A stretch of DNA of 64,000 nt from contig NZ_JMLW01000010.1 of assembly GCF_000686905.1 (NCBI RefSeq), forward strand, positions 1-64,000, read 5' to 3'. Origin of the DNA: Marinospirillum insulare DSM 21763 (lineage in GTDB: Bacteria; Pseudomonadota; Gammaproteobacteria; Pseudomonadales; Halomonadaceae). Shown piece after piece: positions 37,957-46,190 of this stretch. Under the pieces are notes generated by a model. The model was not told where the DNA came from. It searched no databases and saw only the letters and a list, made by a program, of their open reading frames with translations. Within the stretch, counting starts at the first letter, position 1. The number at the start of each line of letters is the position of its first letter. Both the position numbers and the translations under genes were made by a program.

Positions 37957-38497
37957 TGTTCTGCTCCTTAGCTGCCAGCTGGGCCATGGCGTTGGCGCGT
38001 TCGCGTTCTAATTCGTGTTTAAGTTGTTCTTCGGTGGGTAAGTAGGGCAAGTACTTGGCGGAGAAGAGTTGTTTTTGCTCCGATAAGACTGAGTACTTAA
38101 CCACCGCTTCACTTTTCTCGCTGCACAGCACCAAGCCAATGGTGGGGTTATCGATGCGTAATAAGCTGCGGTAATGGGTCCAGCTCAATTCGAGAGACAC
38201 TGTCTCCCAAATTGGAAAGGCGTGATAAAAGCGGCGCATATTGCGCAAGTTAGTCACATCAAAGCCTTTACCCAAGCGCTCGGTAAGCTGTGTAGACAAT
38301 AGCTTGAGCTGTTGTGTGCCGTATTCAGCACGGCTTGCGCCCTGCTGTTCATGCTCAACAAGCATTTCACCAATATGCCAATAGCTGTGCACCAGGGCGC
38401 TGTTCACCGCTTGGCGTACTTGCCCGCGGGCGTGTTCAATAAGTTTTGCGATTGGCTCCACTAAGCTGGCTAAGCTCTGCTCACTGGGCTGATTCAT
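37949..38497 (-). pseudogene. YhcG/DUF1016 family gene with the nuclease core deleted
   Basis: The 182-residue product has the intact N-terminal DUF1016 helical domain (to about residue 114, ending LSWTHYRSLLR) joined at I115-D116 directly to the extreme C-terminal end of the family (DNPTIGLVLC, then AVVKYSVL, then LPTEEQL). Full-length members are about 340-380 residues, so about 180-200 residues, including the PD-(D/E)xK catalytic block, are missing. The frame is open and overlaps hsdM and hsdS, so it is still translated. It is either a degraded remnant or a nuclease-free adaptor. Position in the operon argues that it keeps translation coupled. Confidence 0.75.
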
Positions 38498-40908
38498 AGC
38501 GCTAAGCCCATGACCTTGAGGTGCTCTGCCACTTTATTGCTGAGCTGCGCTACCTTCTGGGTAATTTCGGGCAATGGCTCGCTATAGCGTTCTTTCAGCT
38601 CTTGTAAACGGCTGGCCAATTGCTGGGTAATGCGCTCAATTTCCGCTTCGATTTGGCTTTGCAAGGTGGCCAGCCATTTGTCTTCAACCAATAACTGCTT
38701 AATTGCACTTTCATCCAGCTTGCCGTATTGCCCTAGCACTGCTTGGTCGAGCTTTTCTTGTGAGCTTTTCAGCTGGGCTTTAGTGCTGGTTTCTAAATCA
38801 AACAACTGCTTGGCTTGTTCCAGCACCTCACGCTCTTCTTCATCAGTGGTTACTCTTAAACGGGCATTAACCGTGGTTTTAGTGACTTTATCGCTGTCGC
38901 TTAAGGCTTCGACTAACAAGCCCTCTTCGCCTGTGTGTTCTTCAACCAGGCTTTCTTGCTGCTGAACAATCTCATCTAAGGTGCCTTGCAGTTGGTCTAA
39001 CTGGGCTTGTTGCTCAGCAAAATAGCGTTGCACAATTAAGGTGGGCGGAATCAGCTCCATTTTGTATCTCACGCGCTTAATCACTAAATCAGGGCTTTCA
39101 GTGAGCTTTTTACCTTTTTTAGCCACCAACTCGCGTACCTTTTTACCAGCGTTCCACCCCTCTTGCACCAATACATACACATCGTCTTGTAAGGTATCGG
39201 CCCAATAATTCATGAGGATTTGGTACATAGCGTACTTATCCAGCAAAGGGGTGTTGTGGTAACGCGCTAACAAATCTTCGCTAATGCGGTGGATAATGTC
39301 TTTGGGCTTATCATCAAGGCTGATGGCTGGAAAATTTGCCTGCTGCGCCCAGGCACTAAAGGGCTGTAAGGCTTGCTGGGCAAAGGCGGTAAATTCTGGG
39401 TGTTGCAGAATATGGGTTTTAATTTCGCTGGCAGGTACATTTATTTGGCTGTAACCCTCGCGCAGTGGCGTAAACAAGCTGTCACGCAAGTTGGGGAACA
39501 CCTGCCAAAACTGCTGTAGCTGGTCAATGTCCTGATTAGGAATACCACCCTGTAAGTGCCCGGCTAAATCGTGCAAATCTTCTGGGGTGCTGCTGTCGAT
39601 ATAGCGTGGAATGTTTAGGTTGTAGTCGTTGCTGGCAATTTCGTCCAAGGGCACGCTGCGGCTGTAGCCAGGCAGTGTTGAAGCTTGGGTGAAAACATCC
39701 ACTATTTTATGTACATCTTGGCTGCGCAAACGGTTTTTATTGCCGTCTTTAATAAAACCTTTGCTGGCATCTATCATAAAAATGCTGTCGCGCTGGGCGG
39801 CATCTTCCTTGTCTACCACTATAATGCAGGCCGGAATACCTGTGCCGTAAAACAGGTTAGCTGGCAAGCCGATAATGGCTTTGATATAGCCCTGTTTAAT
39901 GAGGTTTTCACGAATACGCGCTTCAGCATTACCACGAAACAACACGCCGTGAGGTAAAATAATTGCAGCTTTACCAGTGCTTTTTAAGCTTTTAAGAAGG
40001 TGCAGTAAAAAGGCATAGTCACCATTTTTCTCAGGCGGCACACCCCACACAAAACGACCAAACTCGTCTTCATTGGAGTTTATTCCACTGGTCCAGTTTT
40101 TGGTAGAAAAGGGTGGGTTGGCGACGGCAAAATCAAAGGTTTTCAGTTGGCCGTCAGCATTTTTCCATTCTGGGCTGCTAAGGGTATTGCCTTGTACGAT
40201 TTTTGCGGTGGCATTGTCGTGCAAAATCATGTTCATGCGTGCCAAGGCGCTGGTGGCATTGTCCATTTCTTGGCCGTAAATGGATAAACCACGCGGCGCT
40301 TCATCACTGGCTTTTAATAATAAGGATCCCGAACCGCTGGTAGGGTCATAAACGGTGGCATCTTGCGGTGTTTCGGCGGTAATACCTATGACTTTGGCGA
40401 GAATACGCGACACTTCTGAAGGAGTATAAAACTGGCCTTTAGATTTACCCGATTCAGTAGCAAAGTGACGCATCAGGTATTCGTAGGCATCGCCTAGTAG
40501 GTCATCATCACCGGCACGGTTGCCGCCCATGTCTAGGCCTTCAAAAATACCCAGCAGATTAGACAGGCGATCTATCATGTCTTTGCCTTTGCCGAGCTTG
40601 TCTTCATCGTTAAAGTCGGCAACGTTGATCACGCCTTGCAGGTCGTTGGCCTCGGCAATTAAGTTAATGACTTTATTAATGCCTTCGCCAATGTCTTTAT
40701 TACCTTTAAGCTTGATCAGGTCGTCAAAGCTTGCGCCTTCGGGTACTTCGATCATGGCGTAGGGGTTGGCTTGGGCTTTATCAGACACATACTTTAAAAA
40801 TAATAAGGTCAGCACATAATCTTTATATTGGCTGGCATCCATACCACCGCGCAGCGCATCACAGCTGGCCCAAAGTGATGAATAAAGCTCGGTTTTCTTA
40901 ATCGCCAT
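38494..40908 (-). CDS. hsdM: Type I restriction-modification methylase subunit M
   Basis: An adenine-N6 DNA methyltransferase. AdoMet motif I is DPTSGSGS from D188, and the catalytic N264-P-P-F is followed by S. The N-terminal helical domain starts ELYSSLWASCDALRGGM. At 804 residues it is about 280-300 longer than the classical subunit; the extension (about 480-804) is helical with coiled-coil heptads, in line with a known long HsdM subgroup. AGGGAA before ATG 40908 decides against the upstream start at 40938. It is the first gene of the restriction operon; its stop overlaps the DUF1016 start by four bases. Confidence 0.94.
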   Translation of the reverse strand: MAIKKTELYSSLWASCDALRGGMDASQYKDYVLTLLFLKYVSDKAQANPYAMIEVPEGASFDDLIKLKGNKDIGEGINKVINLIAEANDLQGVINVADFNDEDKLGKGKDMIDRLSNLLGIFEGLDMGGNRAGDDDLLGDAYEYLMRHFATESGKSKGQFYTPSEVSRILAKVIGITAETPQDATVYDPTSGSGSLLLKASDEAPRGLSIYGQEMDNATSALARMNMILHDNATAKIVQGNTLSSPEWKNADGQLKTFDFAVANPPFSTKNWTSGINSNEDEFGRFVWGVPPEKNGDYAFLLHLLKSLKSTGKAAIILPHGVLFRGNAEARIRENLIKQGYIKAIIGLPANLFYGTGIPACIIVVDKEDAAQRDSIFMIDASKGFIKDGNKNRLRSQDVHKIVDVFTQASTLPGYSRSVPLDEIASNDYNLNIPRYIDSSTPEDLHDLAGHLQGGIPNQDIDQLQQFWQVFPNLRDSLFTPLREGYSQINVPASEIKTHILQHPEFTAFAQQALQPFSAWAQQANFPAISLDDKPKDIIHRISEDLLARYHNTPLLDKYAMYQILMNYWADTLQDDVYVLVQEGWNAGKKVRELVAKKGKKLTESPDLVIKRVRYKMELIPPTLIVQRYFAEQQAQLDQLQGTLDEIVQQQESLVEEHTGEEGLLVEALSDSDKVTKTTVNARLRVTTDEEEREVLEQAKQLFDLETSTKAQLKSSQEKLDQAVLGQYGKLDESAIKQLLVEDKWLATLQSQIEAEIERITQQLASRLQELKERYSEPLPEITQKVAQLSNKVAEHLKVMGLAL

Positions 40909-40956
40909 AACGTATTTCCCTAAAAACTTAACACTCAATTATTTATTTTAGCTGCC

Positions 40957-41403
40957 TTAAACTTTTTTCTTTTTAGGCACTACCACCACTTGAGTTCCGG
41001 AAAAAATATCCGGCCAGGTGCGTTTTTCTTTATCAAAAAACAACCATAAATAGCCCAAACCCAAACAGCCCCAAGACACTAAGCCACCCACTAAACGCAG
41101 TAAAGTTTGCTTGGCATTAACAGGCTGTCCTAAAGGGGTTTGTACGCGAATACGCCAAGCTAACATGCCTAAGGTTTGGCCCGTTCGCCGCCAAAAATAG
41201 CCATAAAACACAAAAGGAATTAACCAAATCAGTAGCTTAAAAGCCCAGTGTTCATTAGCCTCGCCATTAGTTATGGCTACACCAATAAACCCATAGAGCA
41301 TAAAAATAGCGCCTAGCAATAAAGAATCATAAACAATGGCTGCTAAGCGTCTAAATAAACCTGCATAATAAACTTCGTCTAAATCAGCAAAAACGTGTGA
41401 CAT
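40957..41403 (-). CDS. RDD family membrane protein
   Basis: A 148-residue inner-membrane protein with three to four helices. The RDD signature is present as GLFRRLAAIVYDSLLL near residue 15 (R, then an aspartate in the first helix), followed by RRTGQTLGMLAWRIRV. The family is linked to ion transport or membrane quality in some bacteria, without a general function. It sits 38 bases downstream of lptG on the same strand, as in many gammaproteobacteria, and upstream of the restriction operon, so it marks the core side of the accessory insertion. Confidence 0.85.
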   Translation of the reverse strand: MSHVFADLDEVYYAGLFRRLAAIVYDSLLLGAIFMLYGFIGVAITNGEANEHWAFKLLIWLIPFVFYGYFWRRTGQTLGMLAWRIRVQTPLGQPVNAKQTLLRLVGGLVSWGCLGLGYLWLFFDKEKRTWPDIFSGTQVVVVPKKKKV

Positions 41404-41440
41404 AACAGCTTTTTAATCCTTAATTAATAAAATACAAAAA

Positions 41441-42508
41441 TCACCTAGCTCGATAGATAAACCAAAAACCTAAAGCACCACAAAAAGCCGCAGGTATTAA
41501 TACTGCCAAAATTGGATTAAAGCCCCATAACAAGGCACTTGGGCCTAATAAGTCTTGGGCAAACTTTACTAACAAGGCAATGACTATACCGTGAAACATT
41601 CTAGTACCTGCAGGCACTGAACGTAGTGGACCAAAGGTGAAGGAAGCGCCTAACAAAACCACCGCAAACACAGTTATGGGTAAAAGTGTTTTTTTCCAAA
41701 AAGCTAACCAGTAATAACCGCTGGCTTGCCCTTTAGTAGTTAAATAGCCTGCATATTCCCATAATTGGCTAGGTGGCAAGTCGTCTGGCTCAAAGGCTTG
41801 TAGTGCAATGTACTGTGGCTCAATAGGCAGATTTATATCTAGTTTAGGGAAAGTAGATTCCACCAACTGTGTATCGCTAAAGGTTATATCCCGAGCATCA
41901 CTTAACTGCCAAACCTTGTTTAGGTAGTCTGCTCGGGGCGCCATAATCAATTTTTTTAAAGACCAGTCTTCTGCTAGTTCAAAGATTCTAACGCCTAACA
42001 ACTGTCCATCATCTCGTGCCACATTAATACTATAAAAGCGGTTATCTTCTTTTAACCATAAATCACGCGAGGTAACTAAGCTGGTTTGATTTTTTTTGTA
42101 GAGTTTTTCCCAGCGGTAAGTATCTGCATATTGGCCCAAACTGGGCAATAAAAACTCACTAGCCAACATAGCCAGAACTAAAAGCAAAAATACTGGCTTG
42201 CAGGCCTGAAAAATTAGCTTGGGAATTGAAATACCAGCAGCACGCATTACGGTTAGTTCACTGGTCGCCGCTAAGTTACCTAAACCTATTAAAACCCCAA
42301 CTAAAATAGCGATAGGTAAGAATAGGTAAAGCCGATTAGGTAAGCGAATAATTAAGTAGTGAACGACTTGAACAAAACCGTAGTCACCTCTTAAATTATC
42401 TAATTCATCTAACAGTGAAAAGATAATATCTAACCCAACAATAACGAGAAGCACAGCTAGGGTACCGATAAGTACAGATTGGGCTATATAACGACCAAGT
42501 AGCCTCAT
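41441..42508 (-). CDS. lptG: LPS export ABC transporter permease LptG
   Basis: With LptF, LptB and LptC it extracts lipopolysaccharide from the inner membrane and passes it to the periplasmic bridge. The 355-residue protein has six membrane helices (three at each end) around a beta-jellyroll periplasmic domain. Early signatures are LLGRYIAQSVL, NRLYLFLPIAILVGVLIGLGN, and TSELTVMRAAGIS, the coupling-helix motif of the YjgP/YjgQ family. The ATG overlaps the lptF stop by four bases. It is intact. Confidence 0.94.
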   Translation of the reverse strand: MRLLGRYIAQSVLIGTLAVLLVIVGLDIIFSLLDELDNLRGDYGFVQVVHYLIIRLPNRLYLFLPIAILVGVLIGLGNLAATSELTVMRAAGISIPKLIFQACKPVFLLLVLAMLASEFLLPSLGQYADTYRWEKLYKKNQTSLVTSRDLWLKEDNRFYSINVARDDGQLLGVRIFELAEDWSLKKLIMAPRADYLNKVWQLSDARDITFSDTQLVESTFPKLDINLPIEPQYIALQAFEPDDLPPSQLWEYAGYLTTKGQASGYYWLAFWKKTLLPITVFAVVLLGASFTFGPLRSVPAGTRMFHGIVIALLVKFAQDLLGPSALLWGFNPILAVLIPAAFCGALGFWFIYRAR

Positions 42509-43563
42509 GATTTAAACACCCCGCGCCGCCAGCACAAAGCTAAACCCATAGAGAAAAACCCAAAATGAACTAACCACATGCCAGGCCATACAGGCCACTG
42601 TTCTTTATTAATAGCGCCTTGCAAAGACATTAGCCCACCTAGATAAATTAGCTCTAATAACAGTACGGGCAGGATTGCAATAAAGCGTCCTTGGCGTGGG
42701 TTCACTTTTGTTAAGGGTAGGGCAATAAAAACCATGACTAGAACTAAAACAGGCAGACTTAAACGCCATTGCAGCTCGACTTTAGCAGCTAGAGATTTGT
42801 CTGCCAGTAACTTATTGAGTGATAACATAGCAACTTGCTCTTGCACGCTAGGTGGTGAATAAACACCTACTCTAAGTGCATAACGGTCAAACTCAAGCGA
42901 GCTGCTGGTTAAATCAATACTAGGTAGCTCATAGCGCCAGCCATCTTCTAAAACTAAAAATCGGCTTAGGGTTTCATCGCTTATTTGCTGATAAGCTCTA
43001 TCGGCCAAGGCCAGAGTTGCCTTACCCTCTGCAACCTCAGCAATAAAAACACCTTCCAATAGGGTATTGTCTTCGTTTTGTTGATTAACAAAAATGGTTT
43101 GTTTATTCAGGTGGGTAAACTGCCCAGTTGCTACGGATTCAAAACCGGTTTTTTCTTGTTGTTCCTGCATCATTAATTCGCTAGCAAACTGCGCCTTAGG
43201 TGTAAGGTAAAGACTGCTAAATGCCGTTAAGCTGGCTACACCTAGCGCAAGCACCAGCACTAATTGCATTAACTGCCTTTGGCTGACACCGCTAGATTGA
43301 ATAACCGACATTTCGCTTTCCATATACAAGCGGCCAAAAGTTAGCATCAGTGCCAATACAAAACTGAGTGGAATGATTAGTTGCAGCGCGTAGGGGGTAT
43401 AAAAAAGAGTCAACTGTCCTAGAATATCTAGCGAGATTCGGCCCGAAGCTACGCGATTTAAAAACCTAGCAAAGCGGCTACCCACTATAACCAGCAATAA
43501 AATACTACCCACGGCAAGGGTTGAAATAATTATTTCACGCGCAATATATCGATAAAGGATCAA
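42505..43563 (-). CDS. lptF: LPS export ABC transporter permease LptF
   Basis: The partner permease of LptG. YRYIAREIIISTL matches the E. coli opening MIIIRYLVRETL, and GRLYMESEMSVIQSSGVS is the coupling-helix motif; LPLTKVNPRQGRF lies between the late helices. The open frame begins at a TTG at 43578, but AGGAG (43570-43574) sits six bases before another TTG at 43563, giving a 352-residue protein aligned with known LptF. So the start codon is TTG. It is divergent from pepA across 125 bases, with lptG directly downstream. Confidence 0.93.
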   Translation of the reverse strand: MILYRYIAREIIISTLAVGSILLLVIVGSRFARFLNRVASGRISLDILGQLTLFYTPYALQLIIPLSFVLALMLTFGRLYMESEMSVIQSSGVSQRQLMQLVLVLALGVASLTAFSSLYLTPKAQFASELMMQEQQEKTGFESVATGQFTHLNKQTIFVNQQNEDNTLLEGVFIAEVAEGKATLALADRAYQQISDETLSRFLVLEDGWRYELPSIDLTSSSLEFDRYALRVGVYSPPSVQEQVAMLSLNKLLADKSLAAKVELQWRLSLPVLVLVMVFIALPLTKVNPRQGRFIAILPVLLLELIYLGGLMSLQGAINKEQWPVWPGMWLVHFGFFSMGLALCWRRGVFKS

Positions 43564-43688
43564 TCCTAACTCCTGCAAACAAACTTACGATGCATTTCTT
43601 AAGTAAAGCCATTATCCTACACGAACCTTAAGCTTGTCTTGCTAACAAGATAAATTGATGATCTTTCTAAAGACTTTACGGAGCAGCT

Positions 43689-45188
43689 ATGAACTTTAAA
43701 CTGGTTACCCAATCCCCAGCCCTTACGGAAACAGCCTGCGTGGTGCTTCCAGTGATGCAGGATGGTAGCCTTACGCCAGCTGGCGAAGGTGTTGATAAAG
43801 CTACAGAGTCACTTATTCGTCAAATTATTGACCGAGGTGATTTTAAAGCCAAGCTAGGTAAAACTTTTTTAGTACCTTTTGCTCCGGGTGCCGAAGCTCA
43901 GCGCATTCTTTTAGTGGGCATGGGCGAACAAGACAAGCTAACCGAAAACAAGTTTAGTAAAGCCTGCCAAGCTGCCTATGAAAACCTAGCCCAGCTTAGC
44001 CTACACAATGCATTACTAACCCTAGCCGATACACCTTTAAAGGGCCGTGATTCCAGCTGGAAATTACGCCTTATGGCTGAAGTAGCTGAAACCAGCTTTT
44101 ACCGCTTTACTGAATTTAAGTCTAAACCTGCGGCAGAAGACTTTCCAGATGAGCTAGCTTTTTACTGGCCTGATAACCAACAAAGCTCTGAAGGCGAAAA
44201 AGCTCTGCAAGTAGGCCAAGCTATAGGGCAGGGTAAAAACTTAGCACGCACTTTAGGTAATCGCCCAGGCAACGTCTGCACCCCTATACATTTAGCTGAA
44301 ACAGCCCAGGAATTAGCAGCTAAAGATTCTGCGTTTAGCACAAGCATTTTAGACGAAAATCAAATGGCTGAATTAGGCATGAATAGCTTACTTTCAGTGG
44401 GTAAAGGTAGTGACCAGCCACCACGTCTAATCGTTGTTGAATATAAAGGCAGTAAAGATGCCGATGAAGCACCTCACCTTTTACTAGGCAAAGGCATTAC
44501 CTTTGATACTGGCGGTATTAGCTTGAAGCCAGGCGAAGGCATGGATGAAATGAAGTTTGATATGTGTGGTGCTGCCAGTGTTCTAGGTGTGTTAGAAGTG
44601 GTTCGCCAAATTAAACCTAAGTTAAACCTAGTGTTTATGGTTGCTGCAGCTGAAAACATGCCCTCTGGTAAGGCCAGCAAGCCAGGTGACATTTACACGA
44701 CCATGTCTGGCCAAACAGTTGAAGTATTAAATACCGATGCCGAAGGCCGTTTAGTTTTGTGTGACGCACTCACCTACGCCGAGCGCTTCAAACCTGCTAG
44801 CGTGGTTGATATTGCTACTTTAACGGGTGCTTGCATTATTGCTTTAGGCCACAACATTAGCGCGCTATTAAGTAACAATGATGATCTAGCTAGCGCACTA
44901 CTTAAAGCCAGTAAAGATGCTAACGACCCTGCTTGGCAATTACCTTTAGCTGAAGAATTTCAAGAGCAGCTAGATTCTAACTTTGCGGATATGCAAAACA
45001 TTGGTGGTCGTCCTGCTGGCACCATCACCGCTGCAGCTTTCTTGTCGCGCTTTGCTGAAAGCTACCCTTGGGCACACTTAGATATCGCCGGTACTGCTTG
45101 GCATTCTGGTAAACAAAAAGGTGCTACTGGTCGACCTGTTGGCTTACTAACGACCTACCTACTAGATTTAGAAGCAGCCAACGCATGA
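43689..45188 (+). CDS. pepA: Leucyl aminopeptidase (PepA/XerB)
   Basis: An M17 di-zinc aminopeptidase, hexameric, which in E. coli also binds DNA in Xer recombination and carAB control. The 499 residues include the metal and catalytic block GKGITFDTGGISLKPGEGMD (first lysine and aspartates) and the signature NTDAEGRLVL with metal ligands, followed by TLTGAC. GGAG lies before the ATG. It heads the pepA-holC pair, with valS downstream, the conserved order; a small leftward gene lies between holC and valS. Confidence 0.97.
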   Translation: MNFKLVTQSPALTETACVVLPVMQDGSLTPAGEGVDKATESLIRQIIDRGDFKAKLGKTFLVPFAPGAEAQRILLVGMGEQDKLTENKFSKACQAAYENLAQLSLHNALLTLADTPLKGRDSSWKLRLMAEVAETSFYRFTEFKSKPAAEDFPDELAFYWPDNQQSSEGEKALQVGQAIGQGKNLARTLGNRPGNVCTPIHLAETAQELAAKDSAFSTSILDENQMAELGMNSLLSVGKGSDQPPRLIVVEYKGSKDADEAPHLLLGKGITFDTGGISLKPGEGMDEMKFDMCGAASVLGVLEVVRQIKPKLNLVFMVAAAENMPSGKASKPGDIYTTMSGQTVEVLNTDAEGRLVLCDALTYAERFKPASVVDIATLTGACIIALGHNISALLSNNDDLASALLKASKDANDPAWQLPLAEEFQEQLDSNFADMQNIGGRPAGTITAAAFLSRFAESYPWAHLDIAGTAWHSGKQKGATGRPVGLLTTYLLDLEAANA

Positions 45189-45613
45189 CCCGTGTTGACT
45201 TCTACTTATTAGCAGAAGGAGCTAACAGCAGCCGAATGGAGTTTGCTTGCCAACTAGCAGAAACCATTTGGCGGCGTGGGCATCAGCTGTACATTCATGT
45301 AGCCGATGAACAGCAAGCCCATGAGCTAGATGAAAAGTTGTGGAATTTTAAACCTGAGGCCTTTGTGCCTCATGGTTTACTTAATAACCACCCACCTTCA
45401 CCCGTTGAAATTGGCTGGCAAGAAGACCCAGGCAATCACCAGGATGTACTGCTTAATCTTGACTTAAAAGTGCCACCGCATTTTTCACGCTTTCAGCGCG
45501 TAGCAGAAATTATTGATGCAACTGAAGCTGTAAAAGCACCTAAGCGGGCAGACTGGAAATTCTACAAAGAAAGGGGTTACCCAGTGCACACTCACGATAT
45601 GCGTACTAGGTAA
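45185..45613 (+). CDS. holC: DNA polymerase III chi subunit
   Basis: A small clamp-loader accessory that binds SSB and contacts the psi subunit. The 142-residue protein starts TRVDFYLLAEG, typical of HolC, with RGHQLYIHVADEQQAHELDEKLWNF, in parts, then the FVPHG loop and a PVEIGW strand. Its ATG overlaps the pepA stop by four bases, so the two are translationally coupled. It converges on a small uncharacterised gene. Confidence 0.93.
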   Translation: MTRVDFYLLAEGANSSRMEFACQLAETIWRRGHQLYIHVADEQQAHELDEKLWNFKPEAFVPHGLLNNHPPSPVEIGWQEDPGNHQDVLLNLDLKVPPHFSRFQRVAEIIDATEAVKAPKRADWKFYKERGYPVHTHDMRTR

Positions 45614-45616
45614 AGA

Positions 45617-45994
45617 TTAGTGTTGTTGGTGGGGCAACAAGCCATCATAGATAATATCCAATAAGTCAGGCCCTTCATCCTCTTCACAAACCACCTTAAC
45701 GTGACGGTTAATCATTAAGCCACCGCCTAGCTGTAATACTGGGTTATCCACACCCACTAGACGCATATCTTCACGTAACTGTTTAATTAAAGCACGCAAC
45801 TGCAAAGGGTTAGGAAAATCTAACCCTAAATCTTCAAGATAAGCTTTTAACTCATCATTGGGTAAAGCAACCATTGGCTCTTGTTGTAATAGACGTTGCA
45901 GAATCACTGCTGTTAAGCGGCTAATTTCTACCCTAACAGCTCCTTTAGATAAAGCAGACGGGTGTAGACTAAGTACAATACTTGCTTCATGCAT
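45617..45994 (-). CDS. Small winged-helix-like protein of unknown function
   Basis: The frame is open from a GTG at 46003, but the ATG at 45994 with a GAAG eight bases upstream looks the better start, giving 125 residues. The centre, with LTAVILQRLLQQEP, NDELKAYL, NPLQLRALIKQLREDMR and a GGLMI hairpin, has the helix order of an OmpR/PhoB-type DNA-binding domain without any receiver domain. No family can be named. It lies between holC and valS, converging with holC; its promoter would lie in the valS upstream gap. Confidence 0.6.
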   Translation of the reverse strand: MHEASIVLSLHPSALSKGAVRVEISRLTAVILQRLLQQEPMVALPNDELKAYLEDLGLDFPNPLQLRALIKQLREDMRLVGVDNPVLQLGGGLMINRHVKVVCEEDEGPDLLDIIYDGLLPHQQH

Positions 45995-46133
45995 AGTGTT
46001 CACTTCACACCTAGTAAATGTATCAAAAAGTAACTAACTAGTTTTATTTACTTACAAGCATAACTTGAAAAGCTGACTTTTACAGCCTAACAGTTAACAC
46101 TTTTTTAGCCATGCAGTATTTTTAGTAAAAAGC

Positions 46134-46139
46134 TATAAT
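46134..46139 (+). promoter_or_regulatory. Candidate -10 box of valS
   Basis: A perfect TATAAT lies 52 bases before the valS ATG, in a 187-base gap. No good -35 is found at 16-18 bases upstream (the sequence reads ATGCAG), so the promoter is only tentative. No leader peptide or T-box-like structure is seen. Confidence 0.4.
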
Positions 46140-46190
46140 CTGCGCAATTAATCCTTACATTCAGCTTTACAAGTAATCTACGGAACCCAC

